NCBI GenBank assembly: GCA_963169045.1
Contig: CAUJDF010000067.1
Location: 1 to 64,000 of the forward strand
Direction of reading: 5' to 3'
Length of the DNA stretch: 64,000 nt
Origin: Myxococcota bacterium
Lineage (GTDB): Bacteria > Myxococcota_A > Bradymonadia > UBA7976 > UBA1532
Both the position numbers and the translations under genes were made by a program. Positions within the stretch are counted from its first letter, which is position 1. The number at the start of each line of letters is the position of its first letter. Positions 55,717 to 63,860 of this stretch are shown in pieces. Below the pieces are notes generated by a model that did no database searches, was not told where the DNA came from, and was given only the letters and a program-made list of their open reading frames with translations.

Positions 55717-56328
55717 ATGAACCCGGCATTGGAGCGGTTCGCGTACGGCCGGCCCGACGCCGAGGCGGCCGAGCGCGCGCGGGTCTGGCCCGCGCTGATG
55801 GTCGTGGGGCGCGCGCTGCTGGCCACGATCTTCGTGTGGAGCGGTCTGGCGAAGTTCATGGACTCGGCGTCGACCATGGAATACATGCGCGCCGCGGGCC
55901 TCCCCGGCGTGCCGTTCTTCCTGGTGCTGGCGGCGTTCGTGGAGGTCGTCGCCGGGCTGATGCTGTTCACGGGCACGCTCACGCGCGTCGCCGCGCTGGT
56001 GCTGTTCCTGTACCTCATCCCGGTGACGCTCGTCATGCACCCGTTCTGGGCGCTCTCCGGCGCCGAGCGCGCGATGCAGCAGACGAGCTTCCTGAAGAAC
56101 CTCGCGATCATGGGCGGCCTGCTCGCCGTCGCGAGCCTCGGCGCGATCCGCTACACGGTCGACAGCCGCATCCGCCGTCGCCGTGCGACGCCCGCCCGGC
56201 CCGCGAGCGCGCCGCTCGAGCGCGAGGTGGTCAGCCCGACCATCCCCGCCCCGAAGGGCTGGGACGACACCGGCCCGGTGAGCGACGTCGGGCGCCGCCC
56301 CGAGCCCCCGCCCACCAGCGGCGTCTGA
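55717..56328 (+). CDS. DoxX-family membrane protein
   Basis: 203 residues with four membrane helices. The first is GRALLATIFVWSGLAKFMD, the DoxX/SURF4-type entry, followed by GVPFFLVLAAFVEVVAGLML and PVTLVMHPFWAL. A ~50-residue polar C-terminal tail is added (ending PEPPPTSGV). DoxX proteins have been linked to thiol/redox stress in other bacteria; here the role is open. A GAGGAGG site precedes the ATG. The gene is followed by the second copy of the dispersed hairpin repeat. Confidence 0.85.
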   Translation: MNPALERFAYGRPDAEAAERARVWPALMVVGRALLATIFVWSGLAKFMDSASTMEYMRAAGLPGVPFFLVLAAFVEVVAGLMLFTGTLTRVAALVLFLYLIPVTLVMHPFWALSGAERAMQQTSFLKNLAIMGGLLAVASLGAIRYTVDSRIRRRRATPARPASAPLEREVVSPTIPAPKGWDDTGPVSDVGRRPEPPPTSGV

Positions 56329-56349
56329 CGTGGTGTGTCCGGGCCAGCA

Positions 56350-56431
56350 GGCAGCGAAGCGACCGACTTGCGGGAGCGAGCTGCGCCGAAGGCGGCGCAG
56401 AAGCGAAGCCGCAGACTTGCGGCGGCGAGCT
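56350..56431. repeat. Dispersed hairpin repeat, copy 2 with a tandem half-copy
   Basis: GCGACCGACTTGCGGGAG here is identical to the block in copy 1 near 2813-2830. The small hairpin is CTTGC-GGGA-GCGAG at 56367-56380, where one A-to-G change turns a U-A pair into U-G and so keeps the stem. A related unit follows, with CTTGC-GGCG-GCGAG at 56416-56429. As with copy 1, it sits between convergent genes (doxX and the hybrid kinase). Confidence 0.6.
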
Positions 56432-56481
56432 TCCGATTCACTCGCCCGGAGCGAGGGCGCTCGGGCAGGCGCCCGAGTGCG

Positions 56482-58767
56482 TCAGCCGACCGTCCTGCGG
56501 ATGGTGTGCACGAGGTGGTCGCAGGTGCCGTCCTTGGTGAGGCAGTCGACGGCGCCCGCGGCGCGCATGCGCGCCTCCATCGTGCGCGTGTCGTGCATCG
56601 TCAGGCCGATGACCCACACCTCCGGCATCTCGGCGCTGATGATGCGGGTGGCCTCGATGCCGTTCATGCGCGGCATCGACAGGTCCATCACCACCACGTC
56701 GGGGCGGAGCGAGCGCGCCAGCTCCACGGCGGCCAGCCCGTCGTCGGCCTGGGCCACCACCTCGAGGTCGCCGTGCGTCGCCAGGATGGCGGCGAGCCCC
56801 TCGCGGACGATCTTGTGGTCGTCGACGAGCAGGATGCGCACGCGGCCCTCGCCCGGGCGAGGCGGCGGCGGCTCGGCACGCTGCACCGGCAGCCGCGAGG
56901 GCGGGGTGCGCGCCTCGGGCCGGCGGCCATCGCGCACGCGCAGCGTCACGCGCACGCCGCCGCCGGGCGCCGCGTCGAACGAGCACTCGCCGCCCAGCAG
57001 CTCGAGGCGGCCGCGCACCTCGTTGAGGCCGTAGCCGCCCGTGCCCACGACCGACGGATCGCAGCCGCGCCCGGTGTCGGAGACGACGAGCTCCACGAAG
57101 CCGTCGCGGGTGCGCGCCATGTCGACCCGAGCGCGCGCGGTGCCCGAGTGCTTGACCACGTTGAAGAGTAGCTCGCGCGTCGCCTGGAAGAGCAGGACGC
57201 GCACCTCCTCGGCCGCGGGATCGGCGTCGGCGCCGAAGTGCATGTCGACGAGCAGGCCGTACTGCGCGCGCATGCGCTCGCCGAGCCACTCGAGCGCCGC
57301 GGCCAGCCCGCCCTCGTGCAGCACCGGCGGGCTGAGCTCGACGGTGAGCGAGCGCGACACCTCGACGCACTCGCGCAGCAGCGCCTCGGCCTGCTCGAGC
57401 CGTTGCCGCGGGTCGTCGGCGGGCACGTCGCGCCGCAGCGAGGCGAGCTGCAGGCCGGCCGCCGTGAGGAGCTGCTGCAGGTGGTCGTGCAGCACCTGGG
57501 CGACGCGGCGGCGCTCGCGCTGCTCGGCCAGCGTCAGCGCGCGGGCCATGCTGCGCAGCTGGCGGGCGCGGTGCTCGGCCTCGGCGGTCCGCTCGGCGAC
57601 GCGCTGCTCGAGCGTGGCCTTCAGGTCGAGCAGCTTCTGCTCGGTCAGCTTGAGCGTCGTGACGTCGGAGACGAAGCCCTCGAGCGCCACCACTTCGCCG
57701 TCGGGACCCAGCACCGCCTCCCCCCGCTCGCAGACCCACCGCGCCTCGCCGGCCCGCGTGGAGATGCGGTAGGTCACCTCGTAGGAGCGCGCCGGTCCGC
57801 TGCCGGCGCGGATCGTCGCCAGCGCCGCCTCGCGATCGTCGGGGTGCGTCACGTTCGCCCACGGGACGTCGCCGCGGGTGAGCTCCTCGGGCGCGTAACC
57901 GGAGAGGGCGCGGCAGCCGTCGCTGACGAAGTCGAGCGTGCGCGCGTCGTCGGGCCGGCAGCGGAACGCCATGCCCGGCAGGTGGGCGATCAGCGTCGTG
58001 AGCGCGCGCTGGCTCTCGCGGAAGGCGCCCTCGGCGCGGACGCGGTCGGTCACGTCCTCGACGAGCGCCAACCGGCGCGTGTGCCCGCCGACGCGCACCG
58101 GCACGAGGCTCAGCAGCGTGTCGTAGGGCGCGCCCTCGCGGGTGCGGAACCGGACGTGGTGCCGGTGCAAGTACCCGTTCCGCTTGAGGATCTCGAAGAC
58201 GCGCGCCCGGTCGTCGAGGCTGACGTAGAGCGCGGCGACGTTGCCGATGGCCCGGATGTCGGCGTGCGTATAGCCGCCGGGCTCCATCATGGCGTCGTTC
58301 CAGGTGATGAGGTCGCCGGTCTCCGTGGCGATGGCGAGGCCGACGGGGCAGGCCTCGAAGAGGGCGCGGTAGCGCTCCTCGCTCTCGCGCAGCGCCTCCT
58401 CGGCCTCCTTGCGCGCGTTGATGTCGATCACGACGCCGATCACGCGGCCGGGCAGGTCGACGATCCGCGCCGTCACGAGGTGCGCCCAGACGAGGCCGCC
58501 GTCCTTGCGGACGTATCGCTTGTCGACGCTGAAGCCGCTCGTGCGGCCCTGCGCCATGTCGCGCATGTGCGTGGTCTCGCGCGAGCGCTCCTCGGGGTGC
58601 GTGAGGTCGACGGGCGAGCGCCCGACCAGCTCCTCACGCCGGTAGCCGGTCAGCTCACAGAACTGCTCGTTGACATCGGTGTACCGGCCGGTGTGGAGGT
58701 CGACCTGGGTCATGCCGACGCCCTCGAGGTCGAACAGCGCCCGGTACTCCGCCTGCGTGACCGACAT
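56482..58767 (-). CDS. Hybrid sensor kinase: PAS x3 - HisKA_3 - HATPase - receiver
   Basis: 761 residues, no membrane helix, so a soluble sensor. Three PAS domains occupy ~4-120, ~130-245 and ~255-375 (for example VNEQFCELTGYRREELVGRS), each followed by a PAC-like strand. A coiled coil leads to a NarL/NarX-type HisKA_3 dimerisation domain with the phospho-His427 in RVAQVLHDHLQQLL. The ATPase region has ELLFNVVKHSG and VSDTGRGCDP. A receiver domain from ~641 has phospho-Asp695 in VVVMDLSMPR. HisKA_3 kinases normally signal to separate response regulators with a DNA-binding end; here the receiver is fused and no DNA-binding domain is present, so an unlinked output protein is expected. A GAGGGGG site precedes the ATG. 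Confidence 0.9.
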   Translation of the reverse strand: MSVTQAEYRALFDLEGVGMTQVDLHTGRYTDVNEQFCELTGYRREELVGRSPVDLTHPEERSRETTHMRDMAQGRTSGFSVDKRYVRKDGGLVWAHLVTARIVDLPGRVIGVVIDINARKEAEEALRESEERYRALFEACPVGLAIATETGDLITWNDAMMEPGGYTHADIRAIGNVAALYVSLDDRARVFEILKRNGYLHRHHVRFRTREGAPYDTLLSLVPVRVGGHTRRLALVEDVTDRVRAEGAFRESQRALTTLIAHLPGMAFRCRPDDARTLDFVSDGCRALSGYAPEELTRGDVPWANVTHPDDREAALATIRAGSGPARSYEVTYRISTRAGEARWVCERGEAVLGPDGEVVALEGFVSDVTTLKLTEQKLLDLKATLEQRVAERTAEAEHRARQLRSMARALTLAEQRERRRVAQVLHDHLQQLLTAAGLQLASLRRDVPADDPRQRLEQAEALLRECVEVSRSLTVELSPPVLHEGGLAAALEWLGERMRAQYGLLVDMHFGADADPAAEEVRVLLFQATRELLFNVVKHSGTARARVDMARTRDGFVELVVSDTGRGCDPSVVGTGGYGLNEVRGRLELLGGECSFDAAPGGGVRVTLRVRDGRRPEARTPPSRLPVQRAEPPPPRPGEGRVRILLVDDHKIVREGLAAILATHGDLEVVAQADDGLAAVELARSLRPDVVVMDLSMPRMNGIEATRIISAEMPEVWVIGLTMHDTRTMEARMRAAGAVDCLTKDGTCDHLVHTIRRTVG

Positions 58768-58873
58768 CGTCGCGACCCCCTCGGCGGAAGTTCATAGACC
58801 TTCTCGCGTTCGTTTGGAATCGGGGGACCGCGGAGAAGGCATCTGACAATCGGTCGCGAGCGGAGGGAGAGAG

Positions 58874-59146
58874 ATGCCGAAGACCTCGACGGGCAAGAAT
58901 CAGAGCCGCAAGACGAAGACCGCGACGAAGCGCACCGGGCCGACGCGCAGGACGAGCGCCCGCCCCGCGCGCGGCGAGCAGCGCCAGCGCCGGACGACCT
59001 CGCCGCGCGGTCACGGTCGGCGCGCCTCGCTCCGGGACCACACCGTGCGCGAGCTGCGCGAACAGGCGCGCGAGATGAACATCGAGGGACGCAGCCGGAT
59101 GACCAAGGACCAGCTCATCCGGGCGATCGGCCGCCAGGGCCGCTGA
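58874..59146 (+). CDS. Small Lys-rich protein with Rho-N/SAP-like motif
   Basis: 90 residues. The ATG follows GGAGGGAG. The first ~55 residues are Lys/Arg/Thr-rich and disordered (KTKTATKRTGPTRRTSARPA). The last ~35 (TVRELREQAREMNIEGRSRM then TKDQLIRAIG) match the Rho N-terminal/SAP fold and the end of the protein at 9123-9740. A small nucleoid-associated protein is the best guess. It is divergent from the hybrid kinase, with a 106-bp shared upstream region. Confidence 0.75.
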   Translation: MPKTSTGKNQSRKTKTATKRTGPTRRTSARPARGEQRQRRTTSPRGHGRRASLRDHTVRELREQAREMNIEGRSRMTKDQLIRAIGRQGR

Positions 59147-59162
59147 CCGCGGGACCCGACCC

Positions 59163-59211
59163 GGCGCACCCCGCCCGCTCCACCGTGCTCGCGGCCGGCG
59201 CGGGGTGCGCC
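59163..59211. terminator. Long hairpin between convergent genes
   Basis: GGCGCACCCCGC at 59163-59174 and GCGGGGTGCGCC at 59200-59211 are perfect reverse complements, giving a 12-bp stem around a 25-nt loop that itself can pair in part. It lies exactly in the 72-bp gap between the SAP-like gene and the next, convergent gene. No U-run is present. Confidence 0.6.
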
Positions 59212-59218
59212 ACTGCCT

Positions 59219-60142
59219 TCAATTGCCGAGGGCGATCACCAGCAGGGCGCGCGGCGCGCGCTTGCCGAGGCGGCGGACCGCCTGCTCGACGGCGGACGCG
59301 CTGACGGCGAGCGGCCCGAGGATGGAGAGGCCGCCGTCGGCCTTGCCGCCGAGCGAGCCCGCGCGCAGCAGGATGCCCGGCGCCGGGCAGGCCCCGCGGG
59401 CCGACTGGCGGACGCGGGCGGCGTCGGGCTCGCGGATGGAGAAGACGTCGCGCCACCGCGCGACGGCGTCCTTCTCGGTGCCGGGCGACTCGATGAGCGC
59501 GGCGTACACGCGGCCGTCGCCGTAGTGGCCGTCGGGCAGCGGCAGCAAGAGCTGCAGCGCGTCCTCGCCGGCCGCCGTGCGCCGCTGGATCACGAGCGCC
59601 TGCCCCCGCTGACCGGCGACGGGGACGAAGCACGCGACGTCGGCGCGGTCGTCCTGGCGCGCGCCGGCCAGCTCCAGAAACGTGAGCCCCGGCGGCGCCG
59701 TGCGCGCGATGGCGATGCCGCTGCGGCGCACGCCGTTGCCCGCCTCCTCCCACTCGGCGACCACGTCGGGCTGCGCGTCGCCGTCGAGGTCGCCGGTCGC
59801 CGGGAAGCGCCACGTGAGCGTCTCGGGCAGCGGCGTGCGCAGCCGGTCGCGCACGGTGGCGCCCTTGTCGTCGAGCACCGCGAGGGCGAGCACGCCTTCG
59901 CGACGCGCCTTCGGATCGCCGGCGGGCGCGGTCGACGTCTCGCCCGCCAGCAGGACGAGCGTCGGTCCCTTCTTGGGCTGCGCCACCCGACGCGCCCAGG
60001 TCACCGTCGCCACCGGCCGGTCCGCCGCCTGGCCGAGCGCCTGCTCGAGCCGCGCCCGCTCGGCGGCCGTGGGCCAGGGCGCCTCGGCCGCGCCGGCCGC
60101 CGACCATGCGCACAACACCACGAACGCCACGAGCGCGCGCAC
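59219..60142 (-). CDS. Exported protein of unknown function
   Basis: 307 residues from the GTG at 60142, giving a signal peptide (MRALVAFVVLCAWSAAGAAE). One segment, FPATGDLDGDAQPDVVAEWE, resembles an FG-GAP/calcium-binding loop, suggesting a beta-propeller fragment, and strands such as DRADVACFVPVAGQRGQALV fit. The C-terminal ~50 residues are GGLSILGPLAVSASAVEQAV followed by an Arg-rich helix. No enzyme motif was seen. Confidence 0.65.
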   Translation of the reverse strand: MRALVAFVVLCAWSAAGAAEAPWPTAAERARLEQALGQAADRPVATVTWARRVAQPKKGPTLVLLAGETSTAPAGDPKARREGVLALAVLDDKGATVRDRLRTPLPETLTWRFPATGDLDGDAQPDVVAEWEEAGNGVRRSGIAIARTAPPGLTFLELAGARQDDRADVACFVPVAGQRGQALVIQRRTAAGEDALQLLLPLPDGHYGDGRVYAALIESPGTEKDAVARWRDVFSIREPDAARVRQSARGACPAPGILLRAGSLGGKADGGLSILGPLAVSASAVEQAVRRLGKRAPRALLVIALGN

Positions 60143-60240
60143 CGGATCCCCCACCCACGCCGAGCCCGCACGATAGCCGGGCCGGCGGTCGCCTGTCACC
60201 GGGATTGCCGGCGGCCCGGCGCCGGGCCATGCTGGTCGCC

Positions 60241-60798
60241 ATGTCGGAGGAGCGCGTCGACGTCATCGACGAAGAGGATCGCGTCGTCGCGGTCGTGACC
60301 CGGAGCGAGATGCGCCGCGGCAACCTGCTGCACCGCGCCACCGGGTGCTTCGTCCTCCGCCCCGACGCGCGCCTGTTCGTTCAGCAGCGGACGCTCACCA
60401 AGGACCTGTATCCCGGCTACTACGACGTGTGCGTCGGCGGGACCGTCGTCCACGGCGAGACCTGCGACGAGAACGTCGTCCGCGAGCTCGAGGAGGAGAT
60501 GGGCATCGCCGGCGCGCCGGTCTACCCGCTCTTCACGCACCGCTTCGACGGCGGCACGCGCGTGCGCTCGGCGATCTACGCCTGCGTCTGGGACGGCCCG
60601 GTGACGCTGCAGCCCGAGGAGGTCGCCGGCGGGGACTGGCACGACGAGGCCGCGGCGCTCGCGCTCGTCGACGCGGGCCGCGTGTGCCCCGACACCGCGC
60701 GCGCGTTCGCGATCTTCCGCGAGCGCTTCGGCGGCATCGCGGCCTTCCTGCGCGACGGGCGGTCGGGGCTGACGCCGCTCAGTGCGACGTGCGGATGA
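60241..60798 (+). CDS. Nudix hydrolase (YfcD-like)
   Basis: 185 residues from the ATG at 60241. The Nudix box runs from G67 to I89: G-x5-E, then seven residues and RELEEEMGI, matching GX5EX7REUXEEXGU exactly. The N-terminal [20 protein letters not shown] and [20 protein letters not shown] are typical of the YfcD/isopentenyl-diphosphate-isomerase-like branch. It hydrolyses a nucleoside-diphosphate-type compound; the substrate is not predictable. The 3' end overlaps a tiny convergent membrane-protein gene by 20 nt. Confidence 0.9.
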   Translation: MSEERVDVIDEEDRVVAVVTRSEMRRGNLLHRATGCFVLRPDARLFVQQRTLTKDLYPGYYDVCVGGTVVHGETCDENVVRELEEEMGIAGAPVYPLFTHRFDGGTRVRSAIYACVWDGPVTLQPEEVAGGDWHDEAAALALVDAGRVCPDTARAFAIFRERFGGIAAFLRDGRSGLTPLSATCG

Positions 60799-60895
60799 TC
60801 TCGATGACGACGAGGGCGATGAGGGGCAGCAGGAACCAGGCGATGGCGATCTTCGCCGGGCTGCGCATGGGCTCGTTCTGATTCTCGGTGCTCAT
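60779..60895 (-). CDS. 38-residue single-pass membrane protein
   Basis: A short frame with convincing membrane-protein features. A polar start ([15 protein letters not shown]) is followed by one hydrophobic helix ([19 protein letters not shown]) and a short basic tail, RTSH. It lies 19 nt beyond the msrA terminator on the same strand, so it needs readthrough or its own promoter. The ribosome site is weak. Such small proteins are often missed by gene finders. Function unknown. Confidence 0.6.
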   Translation of the reverse strand: MSTENQNEPMRSPAKIAIAWFLLPLIALVVIEIIRTSH

Positions 60896-60913
60896 GTCGG
60901 TCCGCATGGGTTG

Positions 60914-60946
60914 AAAAAAGCGGCGGGAGCATAGCGGGCCCGCCGC
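60914..60946 (-). terminator. Rho-independent terminator of msrA
   Basis: On the minus strand: GCGGCGGG, an 11-nt loop, CCCGCCGC and then TTTTTT. The 8-bp perfect stem with a T6 run is the clearest intrinsic terminator in the window and begins 22 nt after the msrA stop. Confidence 0.9.
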
Positions 60947-60967
60947 CGAATTCCGAGTCCCTCCGCG

Positions 60968-61621
60968 TCAGGCGCCCGCCACGCCCGCGCCGACGGGGCA
61001 CGAGACGCCCGTGCCGCCGAGGCCGCAGTAGCCGTTCGGGTGCTTGCCGAGGTACTGCTGGTGGTCGGCCTCGGCGTAGTAGAACGCGCCCGCCGGCGCG
61101 ACCTCGGTGGTGATGCGCCCGTGGCCCGCCTCGGCCAGGGCGCGCTGGTAGGCTTCACGCGAGGCCTCGGCGGCGCGGCGCTGGTCCTCGCCGTCCCAGT
61201 AGATCGCCGAGCGGTACTGCGTGCCCACGTCGTTGCCCTGACGCATGCCCTGGGTGGGGTCGTGGCTCTCCCAGAACAGCCGGAGCAAGGCCTCGTACGG
61301 GACGACCTTCGGGTCGAAGACGACCAGCACCGCCTCGGTGTGTCCGGTGCCGCCGGAGCACACCTCGGCATACGTCGGGTTCGGCGTGTGCCCGCCCGCG
61401 TACCCGACCGCGGTGGTGTAGACGCCCTCGCGCTGCCAGAACTTGCGCTCGGCGCCCCAGAAGCAGCCCAGCCCGAACACTGCGTGCTCGAGGCCGGCGG
61501 GGAAGGGCGGGACGAGCGGCGTGCCCTTCACGAAGTGGCGCGCCGGCACCGGCATGGGGCGGTCGCGGCCCGGCAGCGCCTCGTCGGCCGCCGGGAGCCT
61601 CGTCTTCTTCGTCGCGAACAT
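60968..61621 (-). CDS. msrA: Peptide-methionine (S)-S-oxide reductase MsrA
   Basis: 217 residues. The ATG at 61621 is preferred over one at 61645 because GGAGG lies 8 nt before it and the E. coli protein starts at the same place. The active site is GCFWG (Cys53), the substrate pocket [20 protein letters not shown], and two later Cys residues (GYCGLGG, VSCPVG) are the recycling cysteines. It repairs oxidised methionine using thioredoxin. It is divergent from the phosphatase-like lipoprotein. Confidence 0.95.
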   Translation of the reverse strand: MFATKKTRLPAADEALPGRDRPMPVPARHFVKGTPLVPPFPAGLEHAVFGLGCFWGAERKFWQREGVYTTAVGYAGGHTPNPTYAEVCSGGTGHTEAVLVVFDPKVVPYEALLRLFWESHDPTQGMRQGNDVGTQYRSAIYWDGEDQRRAAEASREAYQRALAEAGHGRITTEVAPAGAFYYAEADHQQYLGKHPNGYCGLGGTGVSCPVGAGVAGA

Positions 61622-61724
61622 GGCGTCGACCTCCGTCGGCTTCATCCTACGCCCGGCCGGGAACAGATGCGCGCCGAATTCCTGTTGCGTTTCGCGGCTT
61701 CCCCTGCCACGGAGTCATGGCCCG

Positions 61725-62996
61725 ATGCGTCTGTTCCGCCCGCTCGTCTTCGTCCTCTTCGCGGTCGCCGCCCTCGCCGGCTGCCAGGAGGACCCCGCCC
61801 TCCTGAGCGCCACGTCCACCGGCGACCTGAGCCTCGGCAAGCTGCCGCGCCAGACCTTCGACGTCCGGCAGACGGCCGCGTGCGGTCCCGGCGGCACCAC
61901 GCCGGCGGGCGACGCCGGGCTGATGCGCATGCCGTATCTCCAGCAGGTCACGTCGAAGTCGGCCCAGGTGCTGTGGACGACGGACGCCACCGCGGCGTGC
62001 CGCGTCCGCCTGCGCGGCCCCGACGGCGTCGAGCGCGAGGTCGCGGCGGAGGTGGACGCAAGCGCGAGTCCCAAGGGCGCGCGGCAGCTCGTGGCGCGCC
62101 TCGACGGCCTCGAACCGGCGACCGCGTACTGCTACGAGCTCGTCTGCGGCGACGAGCCCTGGGTGGCGCCGACCGGCTTCCTGACCGCGCCGTCGCCCGG
62201 CCCCTCCGCCGAGCCCGTGCGGTTCGCGGTGCTCGGCGACCTCGGCGAGGCCAGCAGCGCGCAGCACGCCGTCGCGGCGGCCATGGCCGACACCGAGTTC
62301 GACTTCGCGCTCGTGACCGGGGACATCGCCTATCCCTCGGGCTCCCTCGCCTCGTTCGAGAAGCACTTCTTCGACGTGTACGCCGAGCTGCTCGACGAGG
62401 TGCCCTTCTTCGTCGCCAGCGGCAACCACGACCGCAACAAGGGGCAGGGCTCGCCCTACTCGCAGGTGTTCTCGTTGTTCGAGAACGGCGGCCCGTCGGG
62501 CAAGGAGCTCTGGTACTCGTTCGACTGGGGCCCGGTCCACGTCGCCGTGCTCGACACCGAGCGCGTGAACGCGACGCAGGCCGCCTGGCTCGACGCCGAC
62601 CTCGCCAGGAGCGACGCGCCCTGGAAGCTCGTCATGGGCCACCGCCCGCCCTACTCCGCTGGCGAGCACGGCGACAGCCGGCGCATCCAGCGCACCTTCG
62701 AGCCCATCCTGCAGAAGCACGACGTGCCGCTGGCGCTGTGGGGCCACGACCACAACTACGAGCGGACGCGCTCCGTCGGCGGCGTCACCCACGTCGTCAC
62801 CGGCGGCGGCGGCAAGAGCAGCCGGAGCGTGCGGCCGACGAAACGGACGGCGTTCGCCGATCCCACCTCGCACTTCGTGCATGTGACGATCGAGGGCGAC
62901 GAGCTGCGCGCGTATGCCATCGACGCCGGCGGCGAGGAGTTCGATACCTTCGTCCTCCATCGCCGCGGCGCGCCCGCAGTGGCGGAGCGCCCGTGA
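61725..62996 (+). CDS. Purple-acid-phosphatase-like lipoprotein
   Basis: 423 residues with a lipobox in VLFAVAALAGC. Residues ~65-155 are a fibronectin-III-like N-terminal domain (PYLQQVTSKSAQVLWTT). The metallophosphoesterase domain has GDLGE, GDIAYP, GNHD, MGHRPPYS and WGHDHNYER in order, the five blocks of purple acid phosphatases with all metal ligands. It would hydrolyse phosphate esters outside the inner membrane. A short palindrome follows the stop. Confidence 0.9.
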   Translation: MRLFRPLVFVLFAVAALAGCQEDPALLSATSTGDLSLGKLPRQTFDVRQTAACGPGGTTPAGDAGLMRMPYLQQVTSKSAQVLWTTDATAACRVRLRGPDGVEREVAAEVDASASPKGARQLVARLDGLEPATAYCYELVCGDEPWVAPTGFLTAPSPGPSAEPVRFAVLGDLGEASSAQHAVAAAMADTEFDFALVTGDIAYPSGSLASFEKHFFDVYAELLDEVPFFVASGNHDRNKGQGSPYSQVFSLFENGGPSGKELWYSFDWGPVHVAVLDTERVNATQAAWLDADLARSDAPWKLVMGHRPPYSAGEHGDSRRIQRTFEPILQKHDVPLALWGHDHNYERTRSVGGVTHVVTGGGGKSSRSVRPTKRTAFADPTSHFVHVTIEGDELRAYAIDAGGEEFDTFVLHRRGAPAVAERP

Positions 62997-63022
62997 CACA
63001 CCGACGCTGACCGTTGACACGT

Positions 63023-63036
63023 CGCGCCGCGGCGCG
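63023..63036. terminator. Palindrome after the phosphatase gene
   Basis: CGCGCCGCGGCGCG is a perfect 14-bp palindrome 27 bp past the stop. It could form a short hairpin or be a protein site. It has no U-run, so termination is uncertain. Confidence 0.3.
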
Positions 63037-63125
63037 CACGTTCGCCCGGTGACGAATCCCGCCCTGCCGCTGTTCGTGCTTTTCCCACCGGACGTTCCCG
63101 GGTTAGGTTCCCGGTCGCTCGCGCC

Positions 63126-63845
63126 GTGACCGGCCGGCTGTACTCCCGGCTGCTCGAGGCCGCGCACCTGGGCGTCGTCGTCGGCGCCTGCGTGGCGTTC
63201 GCGGCGATGGTGGGCGACATGCCCGCCCGGTTGCCGGTGCACTGGGGCCTGGACGGCCGCCCCGACCGCTGGGGAAGTCCGCACGAGTTCTGGATTTTTG
63301 GCGGGGTCTTGTGGTTCGACCTGCTCGTCGCCTGGGCGTCGCTCGCGGTGATGTCGCGCTGGACGCCGGACCGGCCCGAGGGCGCCGACGCGCGCTGGGA
63401 CGCCCTCGATGCGCAGCGGCGCCGCGCGGCCGCGCGGGGGCTGCAGGGGCTGATGCTCGGCCTCGACGTGCCCATCGCGGTGGCGTGGCTGCTCATCGCG
63501 CGGCAGGCGGCGACCGGCGCGCACCGGGAGGTGACCGCGACGGTGATCGCGCTGATCGTCGTCGTGGTGGCGGTGATCGCCGTCTTCCTCGCGATCTACG
63601 TGCGCTCGGCGCGGCGTATCGAGCGGGCGCTCGCCGCCGCCGGCCTCCCGGCGACGGCGAAGCGGCCGGAGGACTGGCGCTGGGGCGGCGCGATCTATTA
63701 CGCCCCGGACGACCCGGACGTCTGGGTCGAGAAGCGGTTCGGGTTCGGATGGACGCTCAACTTCGCCCGGCCCGCGGCCTGGGCGCTCCTCGCGGTGCTG
63801 CTCCTGCCGGGGGTGGTGGTGGCGCTGCTCGTGTGGCTGACATGA
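63126..63845 (+). CDS. DUF1648/DUF5808 membrane protein
   Basis: 239 residues from the GTG at 63126. Four membrane helices are seen. LPVHWGLDGRPDRWG at ~38-52 is the DUF1648 signature. GAIYYAPDDPDVWVEKRFGF, followed by GWTLNFARPAAW near the end, is the DUF5808 signature. Related proteins sit in sporulation- or immunity-type operons in other bacteria; nothing here indicates which. It lies 15 bp upstream of the probable helicase gene. Confidence 0.85.
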   Translation: MTGRLYSRLLEAAHLGVVVGACVAFAAMVGDMPARLPVHWGLDGRPDRWGSPHEFWIFGGVLWFDLLVAWASLAVMSRWTPDRPEGADARWDALDAQRRRAAARGLQGLMLGLDVPIAVAWLLIARQAATGAHREVTATVIALIVVVVAVIAVFLAIYVRSARRIERALAAAGLPATAKRPEDWRWGGAIYYAPDDPDVWVEKRFGFGWTLNFARPAAWALLAVLLLPGVVVALLVWLT

Positions 63846-63860
63846 CGGGAACGAAAGCTC

